Part shown: positions 10,885-18,857 of the stretch, piece by piece | Numbering within the stretch: the stretch's first letter is position 1 | How the letters are laid out: every line of letters starts with the position of its first letter | NCBI GenBank assembly: GCA_937958685.1 | Contig: CALGNF010000022.1 | Coordinates: forward strand, 1 to 24,462 | Origin: an uncultured Caryophanales bacterium | GTDB lineage: Bacteria > Bacillota_I > Bacilli_A > Izemoplasmatales > Hujiaoplasmataceae | Reading direction: 5' to 3' | Length of the DNA stretch: 24,462 nucleotides | Notes under the pieces: generated by a model | The model's database searches: none | What the model saw: only the letters and a program-made list of their open reading frames with translations | Told to the model about the DNA's origin: nothing | Program-made: the position numbers and the translations under genes

Positions 10885-13713
10885 GTGGAAGACAAAATCG
10901 TCATCAAGGGCGCCAGAGAAAACAACCTCAAGTCGATTTCGCTTGTGATGCCCAAAAACAAATTGATCGTCATGACTGGTCTGTCCGGATCCGGAAAGAC
11001 CAGTTTGGCGTTTGATACAATCTACGAGGAAGGGCGGCGGCGTTATGTCGAATCGCTGAGCGCCTATGCCCGGCAGTTTCTGGGAAACATGGAGAAACCG
11101 GATGTCGATTCCATCGAAGGCTTGTCTCCGGCGATCTCGATCGATCAGAAAACCACCTCGCACAACCCCCGGTCGACCGTCGGGACGGTCACGGAAATCT
11201 ACGATTACGTCCGCTTGCTCTACGCCCGCATCGGTCGACCTTACTGCCCTGAACACGGAATCGAAATCACCTCGCAATCGATTCAGGAGATGACAAACCG
11301 CGTCATGGAGAACCAAGGGGCACGCGTTGTCATTCTCGCGCCCGTCGTTCGCGGCAAAAAAGGCATGCACGAGAAATTGCTCGACGACCTGAGACGCGAG
11401 GGATTCGCCCGTATCCGCATCAATGGCGAGGATCACGATCTTGATGAATCCATCTCCCTGGAGAAAACCAAGCGCTCCGACATCGACGTCGTTATCGACC
11501 GCATCATCGTCAAGGATGATGTCAGGTCAAGGCTCTACGACTCTCTTGAAACCGCGGCCAGGCACGCCGAAGGACTGGTCAAGGTCATGATAAACGACCA
11601 AGAACAGCTCTTCAGCGAACATTTCAGTTGTCCGGAGTGCGGTTTCACGATCAGCGCGCTCGAACCAAGGCTGTTTTCTTTCAATGCCCCCTACGGCGCT
11701 TGCGACGAATGTCTGGGGTTGGGCTTCAAACGCAAGATCGACCCGAAACTTCTGATTCCCTACCCGGAGAAGTCGATAGCCGAGGGTGTTCTGGATAAAT
11801 ATGCGAACTATGAATCCATCTATCTCCAGCAAGTCGTCCAAACTTGCATGGCTTACGATATCGACATAGACAAACCGTTTGCGGAATTGAGCGAGACCGA
11901 AAAGAACATCATTCTCTACGGTACCGACGGGCCCGTCGATTTTCGGATCAAGGCCAAGACCGGCTCGATGGTCCACCGGACGGTCAGGCCCTTCGAGGGC
12001 GTCATCAGAAGTCTGGAGCGGCGTTACCTGGAAACAACATCCCGGATGATCAGGGATTGGATCGAGACGATGATGAACGACATCACTTGCGAAAAGTGCC
12101 ACGGCAAGCGCCTTAACGAAAAAGCCCTTTCCGTCAGGGTCGGCGACATCAATATCCACGAGTTCACCTCGATGAGCATCCTCCATCTCTTGCAGTTTCT
12201 CGATGAACTCAACCTGACTGACAAGGAACGCGAAATCGCCAGATCGATCCTCAAGGAAATCAGGGAACGGCTCAGTTTTCTCATCAACGTCGGATTGGAT
12301 TACCTGATGCTTGGCAGATCGTCCGCGACCCTTTCCGGAGGGGAAGCCCAGCGGATCAGGCTGGCGACCCAGATCGGCTCGCGGCTGACAGGCGTTCTCT
12401 ATGTGTTGGACGAACCGTCCATCGGCTTGCATCAGCGCGACAACAAGCGGCTGATCAAGACCCTCAAGGACATGCGCGATCTTGGCAACACGATGATCGT
12501 CGTCGAGCACGATCTGGAGATGATCGCGACTGCCGATTTCCTGGTCGACATCGGACCCGGGGCCGGTGATCATGGCGGCGAGGTGATCTACGCGGGTGAG
12601 CCCCGCGACATCGTCGACTGCGAAGCCTCCATCACCGGCAAATACCTGTCGGGCAAGTTAAGCATTCCCACACCCATAAGACGCAGGCAGCATGAGCGCG
12701 GTTATCTATTGGTGCGAGGCGCGAGGCAAAACAACCTGAAAGCGATCGATGTCGCCTTTCCGATCGGATGTTTCACCGTCGTGACCGGCGTTTCCGGCTC
12801 AGGCAAGTCGAGTCTTGTGAATGAAGTGCTCTACAAGAACATGGTCAACTTGATCACCAAGCGCAGCGAGACCGCGGGCGAATGCCAGGAAATCGAAGGC
12901 TACGAGAACTTCGACAAGATCATCGACATCGACCAATCGGCGATCGGCAGGACCCCCAGAAGCAACCCCGCCACCTACACCGGCGTTTTCGACGATATCC
13001 GCGATCTGTTCAGCCAGACCAAGGAAGCCAAGGTCCGGGGTTATGACAAGGGCCGCTTCTCGTTCAATGTCAAGGGCGGCCGCTGCGAACACTGTTTTGG
13101 CGACGGTCTCATCAGGATCGAGATGCACTTTATGCCCGACATCTATGTCGAGTGCGAGGAGTGTCATGGCAAAAGGTACAATCAGGAAACCCTGGAAGTG
13201 AAATACAAAGGCAAAACGATCGCCGATGTGCTCGACATGCGCGTCGAGGAGGCAGTCGGCTTCTTCCAAAACATCCCGAAGATCCACAACCGTCTAAGGA
13301 CAATCAATGACGTCGGCCTCGGCTACATCAAGCTGGGCTCATCGTCGACGACGCTTTCAGGCGGCGAGGCCCAACGCGTCAAGCTTGCGAGCGAGTTGTA
13401 CAAGCGGATCACCGACAGGTCGCTCTATATCCTTGACGAACCGACGACGGGCTTGCACAGCCACGACATCGTCAACCTGCTCGACGTCCTGCAAAACATT
13501 GTCGACAAGGGCGCGACCGTCATCGTCATCGAACACAATCTCGATGTCATCAAGGTTGCCGACCATGTCGTCGACCTCGGTCCCGAAGGCGGCGATCGCG
13601 GTGGCGAGGTGATCGTTGAAGGCACGCCGGAAACCGTCTCCGCCTGTTCTGCGAGTTATACCGGCGAGTATTTGCGGCCGATTTTGGAACGGCGAAGCCG
13701 CATCGGCCAATAA
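10885..13713 (+). CDS. uvrA: Excinuclease ABC subunit A (UvrA)
   Basis: The damage-sensing ATPase of nucleotide excision repair, which loads UvrB on damaged DNA. It is an ABC-type protein with two nucleotide-binding sites: Walker A GLSGSGKT (32-39) and GVSGSGKS (635-642), and two signatures LSGGEAQR followed by VLDEPSIGLH and ILDEPTTGLH. Zinc modules are at Cys249/252/273/276 and Cys734/737/757/760. The start is uncertain. Upstream AAGGGG (10868-10873) could serve GTG 10885 (942 residues, chosen because KIVIKGARENNLK then follows as in the family) or TTG 10879; TTG 10864 is less likely. uvrB is not next to it, unlike the common uvrB-uvrA pair; instead it follows pcrA-ligA. Confidence 0.96.
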   Translation: MEDKIVIKGARENNLKSISLVMPKNKLIVMTGLSGSGKTSLAFDTIYEEGRRRYVESLSAYARQFLGNMEKPDVDSIEGLSPAISIDQKTTSHNPRSTVGTVTEIYDYVRLLYARIGRPYCPEHGIEITSQSIQEMTNRVMENQGARVVILAPVVRGKKGMHEKLLDDLRREGFARIRINGEDHDLDESISLEKTKRSDIDVVIDRIIVKDDVRSRLYDSLETAARHAEGLVKVMINDQEQLFSEHFSCPECGFTISALEPRLFSFNAPYGACDECLGLGFKRKIDPKLLIPYPEKSIAEGVLDKYANYESIYLQQVVQTCMAYDIDIDKPFAELSETEKNIILYGTDGPVDFRIKAKTGSMVHRTVRPFEGVIRSLERRYLETTSRMIRDWIETMMNDITCEKCHGKRLNEKALSVRVGDINIHEFTSMSILHLLQFLDELNLTDKEREIARSILKEIRERLSFLINVGLDYLMLGRSSATLSGGEAQRIRLATQIGSRLTGVLYVLDEPSIGLHQRDNKRLIKTLKDMRDLGNTMIVVEHDLEMIATADFLVDIGPGAGDHGGEVIYAGEPRDIVDCEASITGKYLSGKLSIPTPIRRRQHERGYLLVRGARQNNLKAIDVAFPIGCFTVVTGVSGSGKSSLVNEVLYKNMVNLITKRSETAGECQEIEGYENFDKIIDIDQSAIGRTPRSNPATYTGVFDDIRDLFSQTKEAKVRGYDKGRFSFNVKGGRCEHCFGDGLIRIEMHFMPDIYVECEECHGKRYNQETLEVKYKGKTIADVLDMRVEEAVGFFQNIPKIHNRLRTINDVGLGYIKLGSSSTTLSGGEAQRVKLASELYKRITDRSLYILDEPTTGLHSHDIVNLLDVLQNIVDKGATVIVIEHNLDVIKVADHVVDLGPEGGDRGGEVIVEGTPETVSACSASYTGEYLRPILERRSRIGQ

Positions 13714-13752
13714 TGATGATAATTATTATTGCTCGAAAATAACTTGGTGTTG

Positions 13753-13761
13753 TGATATTAT
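13753..13761 (+). promoter_or_regulatory. Extended -10 promoter upstream of the hprK-lgt-trxB-whiA group
   Basis: TGATATTAT at 13753-13761 is an extended -10 in the AT-rich 91-base gap after uvrA. There is no clear uvrA terminator in the gap, so read-through may add to transcription. No good -35 is seen. Confidence 0.45.
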
Positions 13762-13804
13762 TATAGTATGCCCGCTGTAACAACGGCGTCGGGCGGTGAA
13801 AATC

Positions 13805-14362
13805 ATGAAAGACAAGGACAACAAGGATTTACGGAAAGAAATCGAAGAATTGGAAAAACTGATCGAAATCGTCAAAGAGAAACACAAGGAAGAGAAGAAA
13901 GATTTCAAGAGCAGCGAGAAAAAGAAAACCGGCGGGTCTTTGAAGATCGACCTGGCGGCCAAGTATTCGCCCAATCCCCTCATCAACCTCATCACCAGCC
14001 TGCTCGTGAACTTCATCCTCATCTACGCGATCATCAGTGTTTTTCAGCTTGCGGAAATCCGTTATGATTACCTGTACATCATCATCGCCCTATCCTTCAC
14101 CATCTATGAGGAAGTCTACAAGGAGGTTTTCATCCGGCGCTTTGTCAAGGTGGTGCTCTATTCCTCGGGATTGATCTTTTTCCTGATGAACATCATTTTC
14201 TTCTATGCGATCGACCTAATCGTTTTCGGCAACCTCTTCTCCTTTGTCAACTACATCTATCCCCTGCTATTCGCGGTCGTCTTCGGCGTGGTCCGGATGA
14301 TCGTCAAAAATATCTACGTTCTGTTTGTCAGGCGGCTTTCGCTCCTTTCGAACAGAAAATAA
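13805..14362 (+). CDS. Coiled-coil, four-helix membrane protein of unknown function
   Basis: Not recognised. From ATG 13805 it has 185 residues; GTG 13796 is an in-frame alternative giving 188. GGTGA at 13795-13799 is well placed for ATG 13805. Roughly the first 45 residues are extremely charged (Lys/Glu-rich with heptad-like leucines and isoleucines), probably a cytoplasmic coiled coil. After a Lys/Gly linker come four hydrophobic helices (about 58-80, 90-105, 117-141 and 147-168), then a basic tail (RRLSLLSNRK). In Bacillus the uvrA-hprK interval also contains small membrane proteins (yvlA-D), but this one does not look like YvlD. It is 16 bases from hprK, so co-transcription is likely. Confidence 0.8.
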   Translation: MKDKDNKDLRKEIEELEKLIEIVKEKHKEEKKDFKSSEKKKTGGSLKIDLAAKYSPNPLINLITSLLVNFILIYAIISVFQLAEIRYDYLYIIIALSFTIYEEVYKEVFIRRFVKVVLYSSGLIFFLMNIIFFYAIDLIVFGNLFSFVNYIYPLLFAVVFGVVRMIVKNIYVLFVRRLSLLSNRK

Positions 14363-14378
14363 GAAAGAAGGCATGCCG

Positions 14379-15326
14379 ATGTCCCGCTATCTGACCGTCG
14401 AACAAATCATCAGCGGCATGGCTTTGGAGATCCTGGCCGGAGCCAAGGGCACGAACCGGAAAGTTACGAAACCATCGCTCTCCAAGCCTGGATTGGAACT
14501 CGCTGGCATGTTCGATTTCTACGAACATGACCGCGTCCAAGTCCTGGGTTCGAAAGAGGAAGCCTATTTCCGTTCGCTTACGGCAAGCGAGCAGGAAGAA
14601 CGGGTGAACCGGCTGTTCGCCAAGGAACCGCCGGCATTTGTGTTCTCCAAGAATGTCAAAATCCCCGAGTTGTTTCTCCAATTGGGAGAAACTTACGCGA
14701 TTCCGGTTCTCAGAAGCCATTACCAGACGACCTCGCTGTTCAGCGAGTTGTTCGCTTTCCTGCAAGCCCGGCTGGCCGAGCGAATCTCCATTCACGGGGT
14801 TCTGATGGATATCAATGGTGTGGGCGTGCTCATCACCGGCAAAAGCGGTATCGGTAAAAGCGAGGTCGCCCTCGAACTGATCCGTCGCGGCTATATGCTT
14901 GTGGCCGACGACATGGTCGAGATCTACCAATTGGAAAAGGGCGTCCTGATCGGAGAGGCTCCGGAATTGCTGCGGAAGTATCTGGAAATCCGCGGCATCG
15001 GCATCGTCAACGTGATTTTTCTGTTTGGCGCCAAGGCTTACCGCGAAACCAAGCGGATCTCGCTGTTCGTGGAACTTGAAAAATGGGAAGCCACCGGCAA
15101 ATACGACCGTTTGGGTCTTGCAAGCGGCAAACACACGATTTTCGATACGGAGATCGCCTCTGTCAAACTGCCGATCACCGAGGCGCGCAATACCGCCACA
15201 CTCGTGGAGGCGGCGGCTTATGACTATAAATCGAAACGGCTTGGATACCATTCGGGACGTGACTTCAACAACGAACTGAATCAAAGGATCAAAGTCAATC
15301 AAAAGCGAAACGAGGACGAGGAATGA
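14379..15326 (+). CDS. hprK: HPr kinase/phosphorylase
   Basis: It phosphorylates and dephosphorylates Ser46 of HPr, the switch of carbon catabolite control and PTS sugar uptake in Gram-positive bacteria. From ATG 14379 it has 315 residues. It carries the N-terminal LAGMFDFYEHDRVQVLG (41-57), H139, Walker A GKSGIGKSE (154-162), the acidic pair DD at 177-178 and the HprK signature LEIRGIGIVNVIFLFG (202-217). AGAAAGAAGG at 14362-14371 is best spaced for ATG 14379; ATG 14373 would be too close, and the longer frame from 14325 lies inside the preceding gene. The stop overlaps lgt as ATGA. Its presence implies that the organism has HPr and PTS-type sugar regulation. Confidence 0.95.
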   Translation: MSRYLTVEQIISGMALEILAGAKGTNRKVTKPSLSKPGLELAGMFDFYEHDRVQVLGSKEEAYFRSLTASEQEERVNRLFAKEPPAFVFSKNVKIPELFLQLGETYAIPVLRSHYQTTSLFSELFAFLQARLAERISIHGVLMDINGVGVLITGKSGIGKSEVALELIRRGYMLVADDMVEIYQLEKGVLIGEAPELLRKYLEIRGIGIVNVIFLFGAKAYRETKRISLFVELEKWEATGKYDRLGLASGKHTIFDTEIASVKLPITEARNTATLVEAAAYDYKSKRLGYHSGRDFNNELNQRIKVNQKRNEDEE

Positions 15327-16549
15327 AAAGGTTTGGCAAAATCATGACGGTCATTATGCTCTTGGGCATGATGGGCTTTTTTTATGGCTGCGGCGGGCAA
15401 GACGAACCCGCCGAGACTTTCAAGGTGACATTCATCGATTATGACGGAACGATTCTGAAGGAAATCACCTGCGACGCCGGCGAGGCGTGCGCGATCATGC
15501 CGCCCGCCGAACCCAACAACAAAGAAAACGCCTATTTCACCAGATGGAGCGTCTGGGAGTCGGCCTATCCCGAAATCGACAGCGACACCACGATCAAGGC
15601 CATTTACACGCTGGACAACCGGGTCGTGACGATTTTCGGCCGCTCGGTCGTCTTTTACTCGTTTTTCATCATGCTCGGGATTTTGGTGGCGTTGGGGCTC
15701 AGTTTGCGGGAAATCAAGCGCCACGGGATGAAACAGGACGATTTCATCGACGGGTTTTTATGGGTCGTTCCAGTCGCCATCCTCGGGTCGCGGTTGTGGT
15801 ATGTCGCCTTCGAATGGGATTCCTTTGCCGGTGGCGGGTTCTTCCCGACTTTGCTGAGGATCCTCGGATTCTCCAGCGGAACGCTCGACTTCAGCGACTT
15901 CGGGCTTGCCGGACTGGCCATCCATGGTGCCTTTTTCACCGCGATCATCTGTGTCTTCATCCACACCAAAATCAAAAAGATCGATATGTTCGCTTTCCTT
16001 GATATCGTCGCCGTCGGCTTCATCATCGCCCAAGCCTTTGGCAGATGGGGCAACTTCTTCAACCAGGAAGCCCATGGCGGGATCGTCGGCGGCATGACCA
16101 ACGGCATCGCCAATCTGACGCTTGAGGAACAGTACAATCACCTTAGAGCGCTATTGATCCCGGAGTTCATCGTCAACAACATGTATATCAAACAGGGTCT
16201 TCACGGCTACGGAGTCGAACCCCTGACCGGTTTTTACCACCCGACGTTCTACTATGAGTCGATGTTCAATCTTCTCGGCTTTTCCCTGATGCTCATCTTG
16301 CGGCGCATCAAGAAGATCCAGATCGGCGAGATCTTCGCCCTCTACCTGGTTTGGTACGGCGGCGTCAGGATTTTCATCGAAACGATGCGCACCGATCCCC
16401 TGACGTTCGAACTTTTCGGCCTGACGTTCAAATCGGCGATCGTCACCTCGGTGTTGATGATTCTCGCCGGCATCGCGGTTTCGGCTTTCGTCAGGATCAA
16501 GCGCAAAGGCATCGATTACAGCCGGCTTCCCGGACATTTCGGGGAATAA
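15323..16549 (+). CDS. lgt: Prolipoprotein diacylglyceryl transferase with N-terminal lipoprotein-like signal and beta-repeat domain
   Basis: The core (about residues 100-395) is Lgt, the membrane enzyme that attaches diacylglycerol to the lipobox cysteine of prolipoproteins. Seen: AGLAIHG with catalytic-type His201, GRWGNFFNQEAHGG (240-253), HPTFYYES (306-313) and YGGVRIFIETMRTD (345-358). The usual HGG is HGA here. The protein is 408 residues, against roughly 270-330 for typical Lgt, because of an N-terminal extension. That extension has a hydrophobic signal ending FYGC with Cys23, then about 33-96 resembling the InlB/Listeria-Bacteroides beta repeat (FKVTFIDYDGTILKE... TTIKAIYT). Since the Lgt N-terminus faces outside, the repeat would be extracellular. 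The start is firm: ATGA overlap with hprK and GAGGACGAGGA just before. No convincing internal start gives a short Lgt. Confidence 0.93.
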   Translation: MKRFGKIMTVIMLLGMMGFFYGCGGQDEPAETFKVTFIDYDGTILKEITCDAGEACAIMPPAEPNNKENAYFTRWSVWESAYPEIDSDTTIKAIYTLDNRVVTIFGRSVVFYSFFIMLGILVALGLSLREIKRHGMKQDDFIDGFLWVVPVAILGSRLWYVAFEWDSFAGGGFFPTLLRILGFSSGTLDFSDFGLAGLAIHGAFFTAIICVFIHTKIKKIDMFAFLDIVAVGFIIAQAFGRWGNFFNQEAHGGIVGGMTNGIANLTLEEQYNHLRALLIPEFIVNNMYIKQGLHGYGVEPLTGFYHPTFYYESMFNLLGFSLMLILRRIKKIQIGEIFALYLVWYGGVRIFIETMRTDPLTFELFGLTFKSAIVTSVLMILAGIAVSAFVRIKRKGIDYSRLPGHFGE

Positions 16550-16552
16550 GCC

Positions 16553-17470
16553 ATGGTCAGCACGGAGATCCTCATCATCGGTGCCGGACCGGCCGGCATG
16601 ATGGCGGCCATTTACGCCAAAAGAGCCAATCGGGAAGTGGTGTTGCTCGACAAGAACACTCCCGGCGGGCGTCTGCATTCCACATATGAAGTCGACAATT
16701 ATCTCGGATTCGGGAAAGTCACCGCCCAGGAACTGATCGAGAAAATGGTCAACCACCTCTGGGATCTGGGCATCGCCGTGACACAGGCGACGGTCGCCAG
16801 TCTTGACCCGACCGGATCCGGTTTCCTCATCAAGACAGACAACGAAACCTACCACGCCCGGGCGGTGATCATCGCCACCGGCACCAATCCCAAGGAATTG
16901 GGCGTGGCGGATGAGAAACGGTTCGTCGGCAAAGGCATATCCTATTGCGCCGTTTGCGACGGCATCTTCCACCAGGACGAGGAGGTCCTCGTTGTCGGCG
17001 GCGGCGACTCCGCCCTGGAGGAAGCGCTGTATCTCAGCCAGATGTGCCGCAAAGTGACGATCGTTCACGAATTGCCGAAATTCACCGCGATCAAAGGCGT
17101 CGTCGACCGGGTCCTCGCCGAGCCGAAGATCGAATGCCTGTTGGCAACGAAAGTGACGGGCTTCTGCGGATCTGCCGAATTGGAAAGTGTCAAGCTGACC
17201 GCGCTCGCGGATGGAACCGAAACACAGCGAAAGGTCTCCGGCGTCTTCATCTACGCCGGCAACCAGGCTGATTGCGGATTCATCCAGGACTTCAATGTCG
17301 TCGACAGACAGGGCTTCATCAACGTCAACCAGGAAATGGCCACCCGGGTTTCCGGCCTGTTCGCCTGCGGCGACGTGACCAAAAAGGACTATCGTTTCAT
17401 CGTAACCGCGATTTCCGACGGCGCGATCGCCGCGTTGTCGGCTGTCAAGTTTTTGGAAAATCTTCATTGA
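16553..17470 (+). CDS. trxB: Thioredoxin-disulfide reductase family protein, atypical pyridine-nucleotide site
   Basis: A two-domain flavoprotein expected to reduce thioredoxin. It has 305 residues: FAD-binding GAGPAGM (10-16), the redox pair CAVC (132-135) in the TrxB context ISYCAVCDG, the second nucleotide fold GGGDSALEEA (149-158), and the C-terminal FAD motif FACGDVT. At the segment that normally reads HRRxxFRA and binds the NADPH 2'-phosphate, it has HELPKFTA (172-179), so all three arginines are missing. The form resembles NADH-using AhpF (EFAPEMKA), so NADH or another electron donor is likely (inference). ATG 16553 follows the lgt stop by 3 bases, with GGGGA in the lgt end as ribosome binding site. 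Confidence 0.9.
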   Translation: MVSTEILIIGAGPAGMMAAIYAKRANREVVLLDKNTPGGRLHSTYEVDNYLGFGKVTAQELIEKMVNHLWDLGIAVTQATVASLDPTGSGFLIKTDNETYHARAVIIATGTNPKELGVADEKRFVGKGISYCAVCDGIFHQDEEVLVVGGGDSALEEALYLSQMCRKVTIVHELPKFTAIKGVVDRVLAEPKIECLLATKVTGFCGSAELESVKLTALADGTETQRKVSGVFIYAGNQADCGFIQDFNVVDRQGFINVNQEMATRVSGLFACGDVTKKDYRFIVTAISDGAIAALSAVKFLENLH

Positions 17471-17486
17471 TGGCGGAGTGATGCCG

Positions 17487-18440
17487 ATGTCGTTCTCAAC
17501 CGACGTCAAAACCGAATTGTCAAGCCTCAACCACCTGGACTGCTGCAACAGAGCCGAACTTTCGGCGATGTTTCATATCGGGGGGTCGATCGAGATCAAC
17601 AGCGAGGGAATGCGGCTCTTGTTCCAAAGCACCAATCTCGCCGTCATCCGCAAGCTGATGAGACTCACCAAGGGCTTGTTCGGCGTCGAACTCACCCTCA
17701 TCAGCAAAAAACAGGCGAAACTGCAAAAGCACGACATGTATGTTGTCGAGATCTCCGACCAGACGCAAAAGGTGATCGCGGAGTTGTCGCTCATCAGCCA
17801 TGCGGGCGTGTTCTTTCAAGAACTCGACCAGCGGATCGTCAGGAACGACTGCTGCAAGCGGGCTTATCTGCGGGGAGCCTTCCTTGCCGGCGGTTCGATG
17901 AACAGCCCGGAGACGCCCACCTATCATCTGGAGATCCAAACCTTCTCCGAAAGGCAGGCGGAGATCATCCGCGACATCGCCAACCAGTTCGAACTCAAGG
18001 CAAAGACGGCACCGAACAGGCGTGGACACATCGTCTATCTCAAGGAGGCCGAGAAAGTCGCCGATTTCCTCCGGGTGATCGACGCGACCAATTCGCTGTT
18101 CGTCTTCGAGGACAGCCGGATCAAGCGCGATTTCAAGAATTCGATCAACCGTGTGATCAATTGCGATATCGCCAACGAGAAAAAGGCACTCGATGCGGCT
18201 GCCAAGCAGATGGAGCACATTGCCGTAATCGAGAAGAAACTCAAGAACCGGATCCCCAAAAGCATGCAGGAGGCGATCCTGTTGCGCAAGAAGTATCCGG
18301 AATCGACATTGCTCGAACTCAGTTACGCATCGAAAGAGCACTTTCCCGAACAAATCTCCAAATCCGCCCTGAACCACCGGTTCCGGGCGATCAGGGATCT
18401 GGCGCGGCAGTTGCTGATCGAGGAGGGAAATCGTGATTAA
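17487..18440 (+). CDS. whiA: DNA-binding protein WhiA
   Basis: WhiA is a Gram-positive DNA-binding protein with a LAGLIDADG-like N-terminal domain and a C-terminal helix-turn-helix domain, linked to cell division and chromosome functions in Bacillus and to sporulation in Streptomyces. The protein (317 residues from ATG 17487) opens MSFSTDVKTEL and has CCNRAELSAMF, CCKRAYLRGAFLAGGSMN, AEKVADFLRVI, FEDSRIKRD and NSINRVINCDIAN, all typical. GGAG at 17475-17478 suits ATG 17487; GTG 17478 and ATG 17481 are too close to it. The rapZ and yvcK genes that usually lie between trxB and whiA in Bacillus are absent. The end overlaps acpS by 8 bases. Confidence 0.94.
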   Translation: MSFSTDVKTELSSLNHLDCCNRAELSAMFHIGGSIEINSEGMRLLFQSTNLAVIRKLMRLTKGLFGVELTLISKKQAKLQKHDMYVVEISDQTQKVIAELSLISHAGVFFQELDQRIVRNDCCKRAYLRGAFLAGGSMNSPETPTYHLEIQTFSERQAEIIRDIANQFELKAKTAPNRRGHIVYLKEAEKVADFLRVIDATNSLFVFEDSRIKRDFKNSINRVINCDIANEKKALDAAAKQMEHIAVIEKKLKNRIPKSMQEAILLRKKYPESTLLELSYASKEHFPEQISKSALNHRFRAIRDLARQLLIEEGNRD

Positions 18441-18774
18441 GGGCATCGGCACGGACATCGTCGACATCGCCAGAATCGACGACAAACACGCCTCAAGGAT
18501 CTTAAGCGCCGAGGAATTGCTCATGTACGAAGGGTTCGCGGCCGTCTCGCGAAAGCGGGAATTTCTCGCCGGCCGATTCGCCGTCAAGGAAGCCTTGACA
18601 AAAGCGTTCGCCGCGACCCCGCTGTTTTTCGCTTTCAACGAGATGTCGGTGGAAAACGACGGCAACGGCAGACCATTGCTTGTCAAGCCGCAACTTGCGG
18701 GCATTAAATGCTGGCTTTCGATCAGTCACGAGCGGGACTATGCGATCGCCCTCTGCATCCTCGAGGATGCATAG
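18433..18774 (+). CDS. acpS: Holo-[acyl-carrier-protein] synthase
   Basis: It transfers phosphopantetheine from CoA to apo-acyl carrier protein, so the organism probably makes its own fatty acids or at least uses ACP. It has 113 residues, the normal length, with GIGTDIVDIARI (4-15), FLAGRFAVKEALTKAF (44-59) and the C-terminal LSISHERDYAIA. The start is GTG 18433, set by a strong AGGAGGG at 18421-18427 inside the end of whiA; the two genes overlap by 8 bases and are probably translationally coupled. It is the last gene of this operon. No clear terminator follows, only an imperfect inverted repeat at 18789-18823. Confidence 0.95.
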   Translation: MIKGIGTDIVDIARIDDKHASRILSAEELLMYEGFAAVSRKREFLAGRFAVKEALTKAFAATPLFFAFNEMSVENDGNGRPLLVKPQLAGIKCWLSISHERDYAIALCILEDA

Positions 18775-18788
18775 GCGAAGCTGTTGGC

Positions 18789-18823
18789 GGGACACGATAA
18801 ATATCTCTTGCATAATCGTGCCC
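18789..18823. repeat. Imperfect inverted repeat overlapping a promoter
   Basis: GGGACACGAT (18789-18798) pairs with ATCGTGCCC (18815-18823), 9 pairs with one bulged A. It covers the -35 and half the spacer of the next promoter. No T run follows, so it is not a standard terminator. It could be an operator or a weak transcript-end hairpin for acpS. Confidence 0.5.
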
Positions 18824-18836
18824 ATTCTAGTAAAAT
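18808..18836 (+). promoter_or_regulatory. Promoter of the thioredoxin-fold gene
   Basis: TTGCAT (18808-18813), a 17-base spacer and TAAAAT (18831-18836) make a reasonable housekeeping promoter. It is one of only two in this window with a recognisable -35. The start codon is about 21 bases downstream of the -10. Confidence 0.55.
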
Positions 18837-18857
18837 TATAAATGCTGAGGTGAAAAT

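Noticed and set aside
11527-12573. 348-codon minus-strand frame opposite uvrA
   Set aside because: It is a shadow of a highly conserved gene, with no ribosome binding site.
13690-13750. Possible uvrA terminator
   Set aside because: CGGC-GAA-GCCG at the end of uvrA is only 4 pairs and has no T run. The AT-rich palindrome after the stop is too weak.
14328-15302. 324-codon minus-strand frame opposite hprK
   Set aside because: It is an antisense shadow with low-complexity Asp/His/Gln-rich sequence; hprK has all family motifs.
16151-17548. 465-codon minus-strand frame opposite lgt and trxB
   Set aside because: It is long only because stop codons are rare opposite the GC-ending codons of lgt and trxB. 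It spans two unrelated genes and shows no family motifs.
17520-18704. 394-codon minus-strand frame opposite whiA and acpS
   Set aside because: It crosses the boundary of two well-supported genes and has no recognisable domain.
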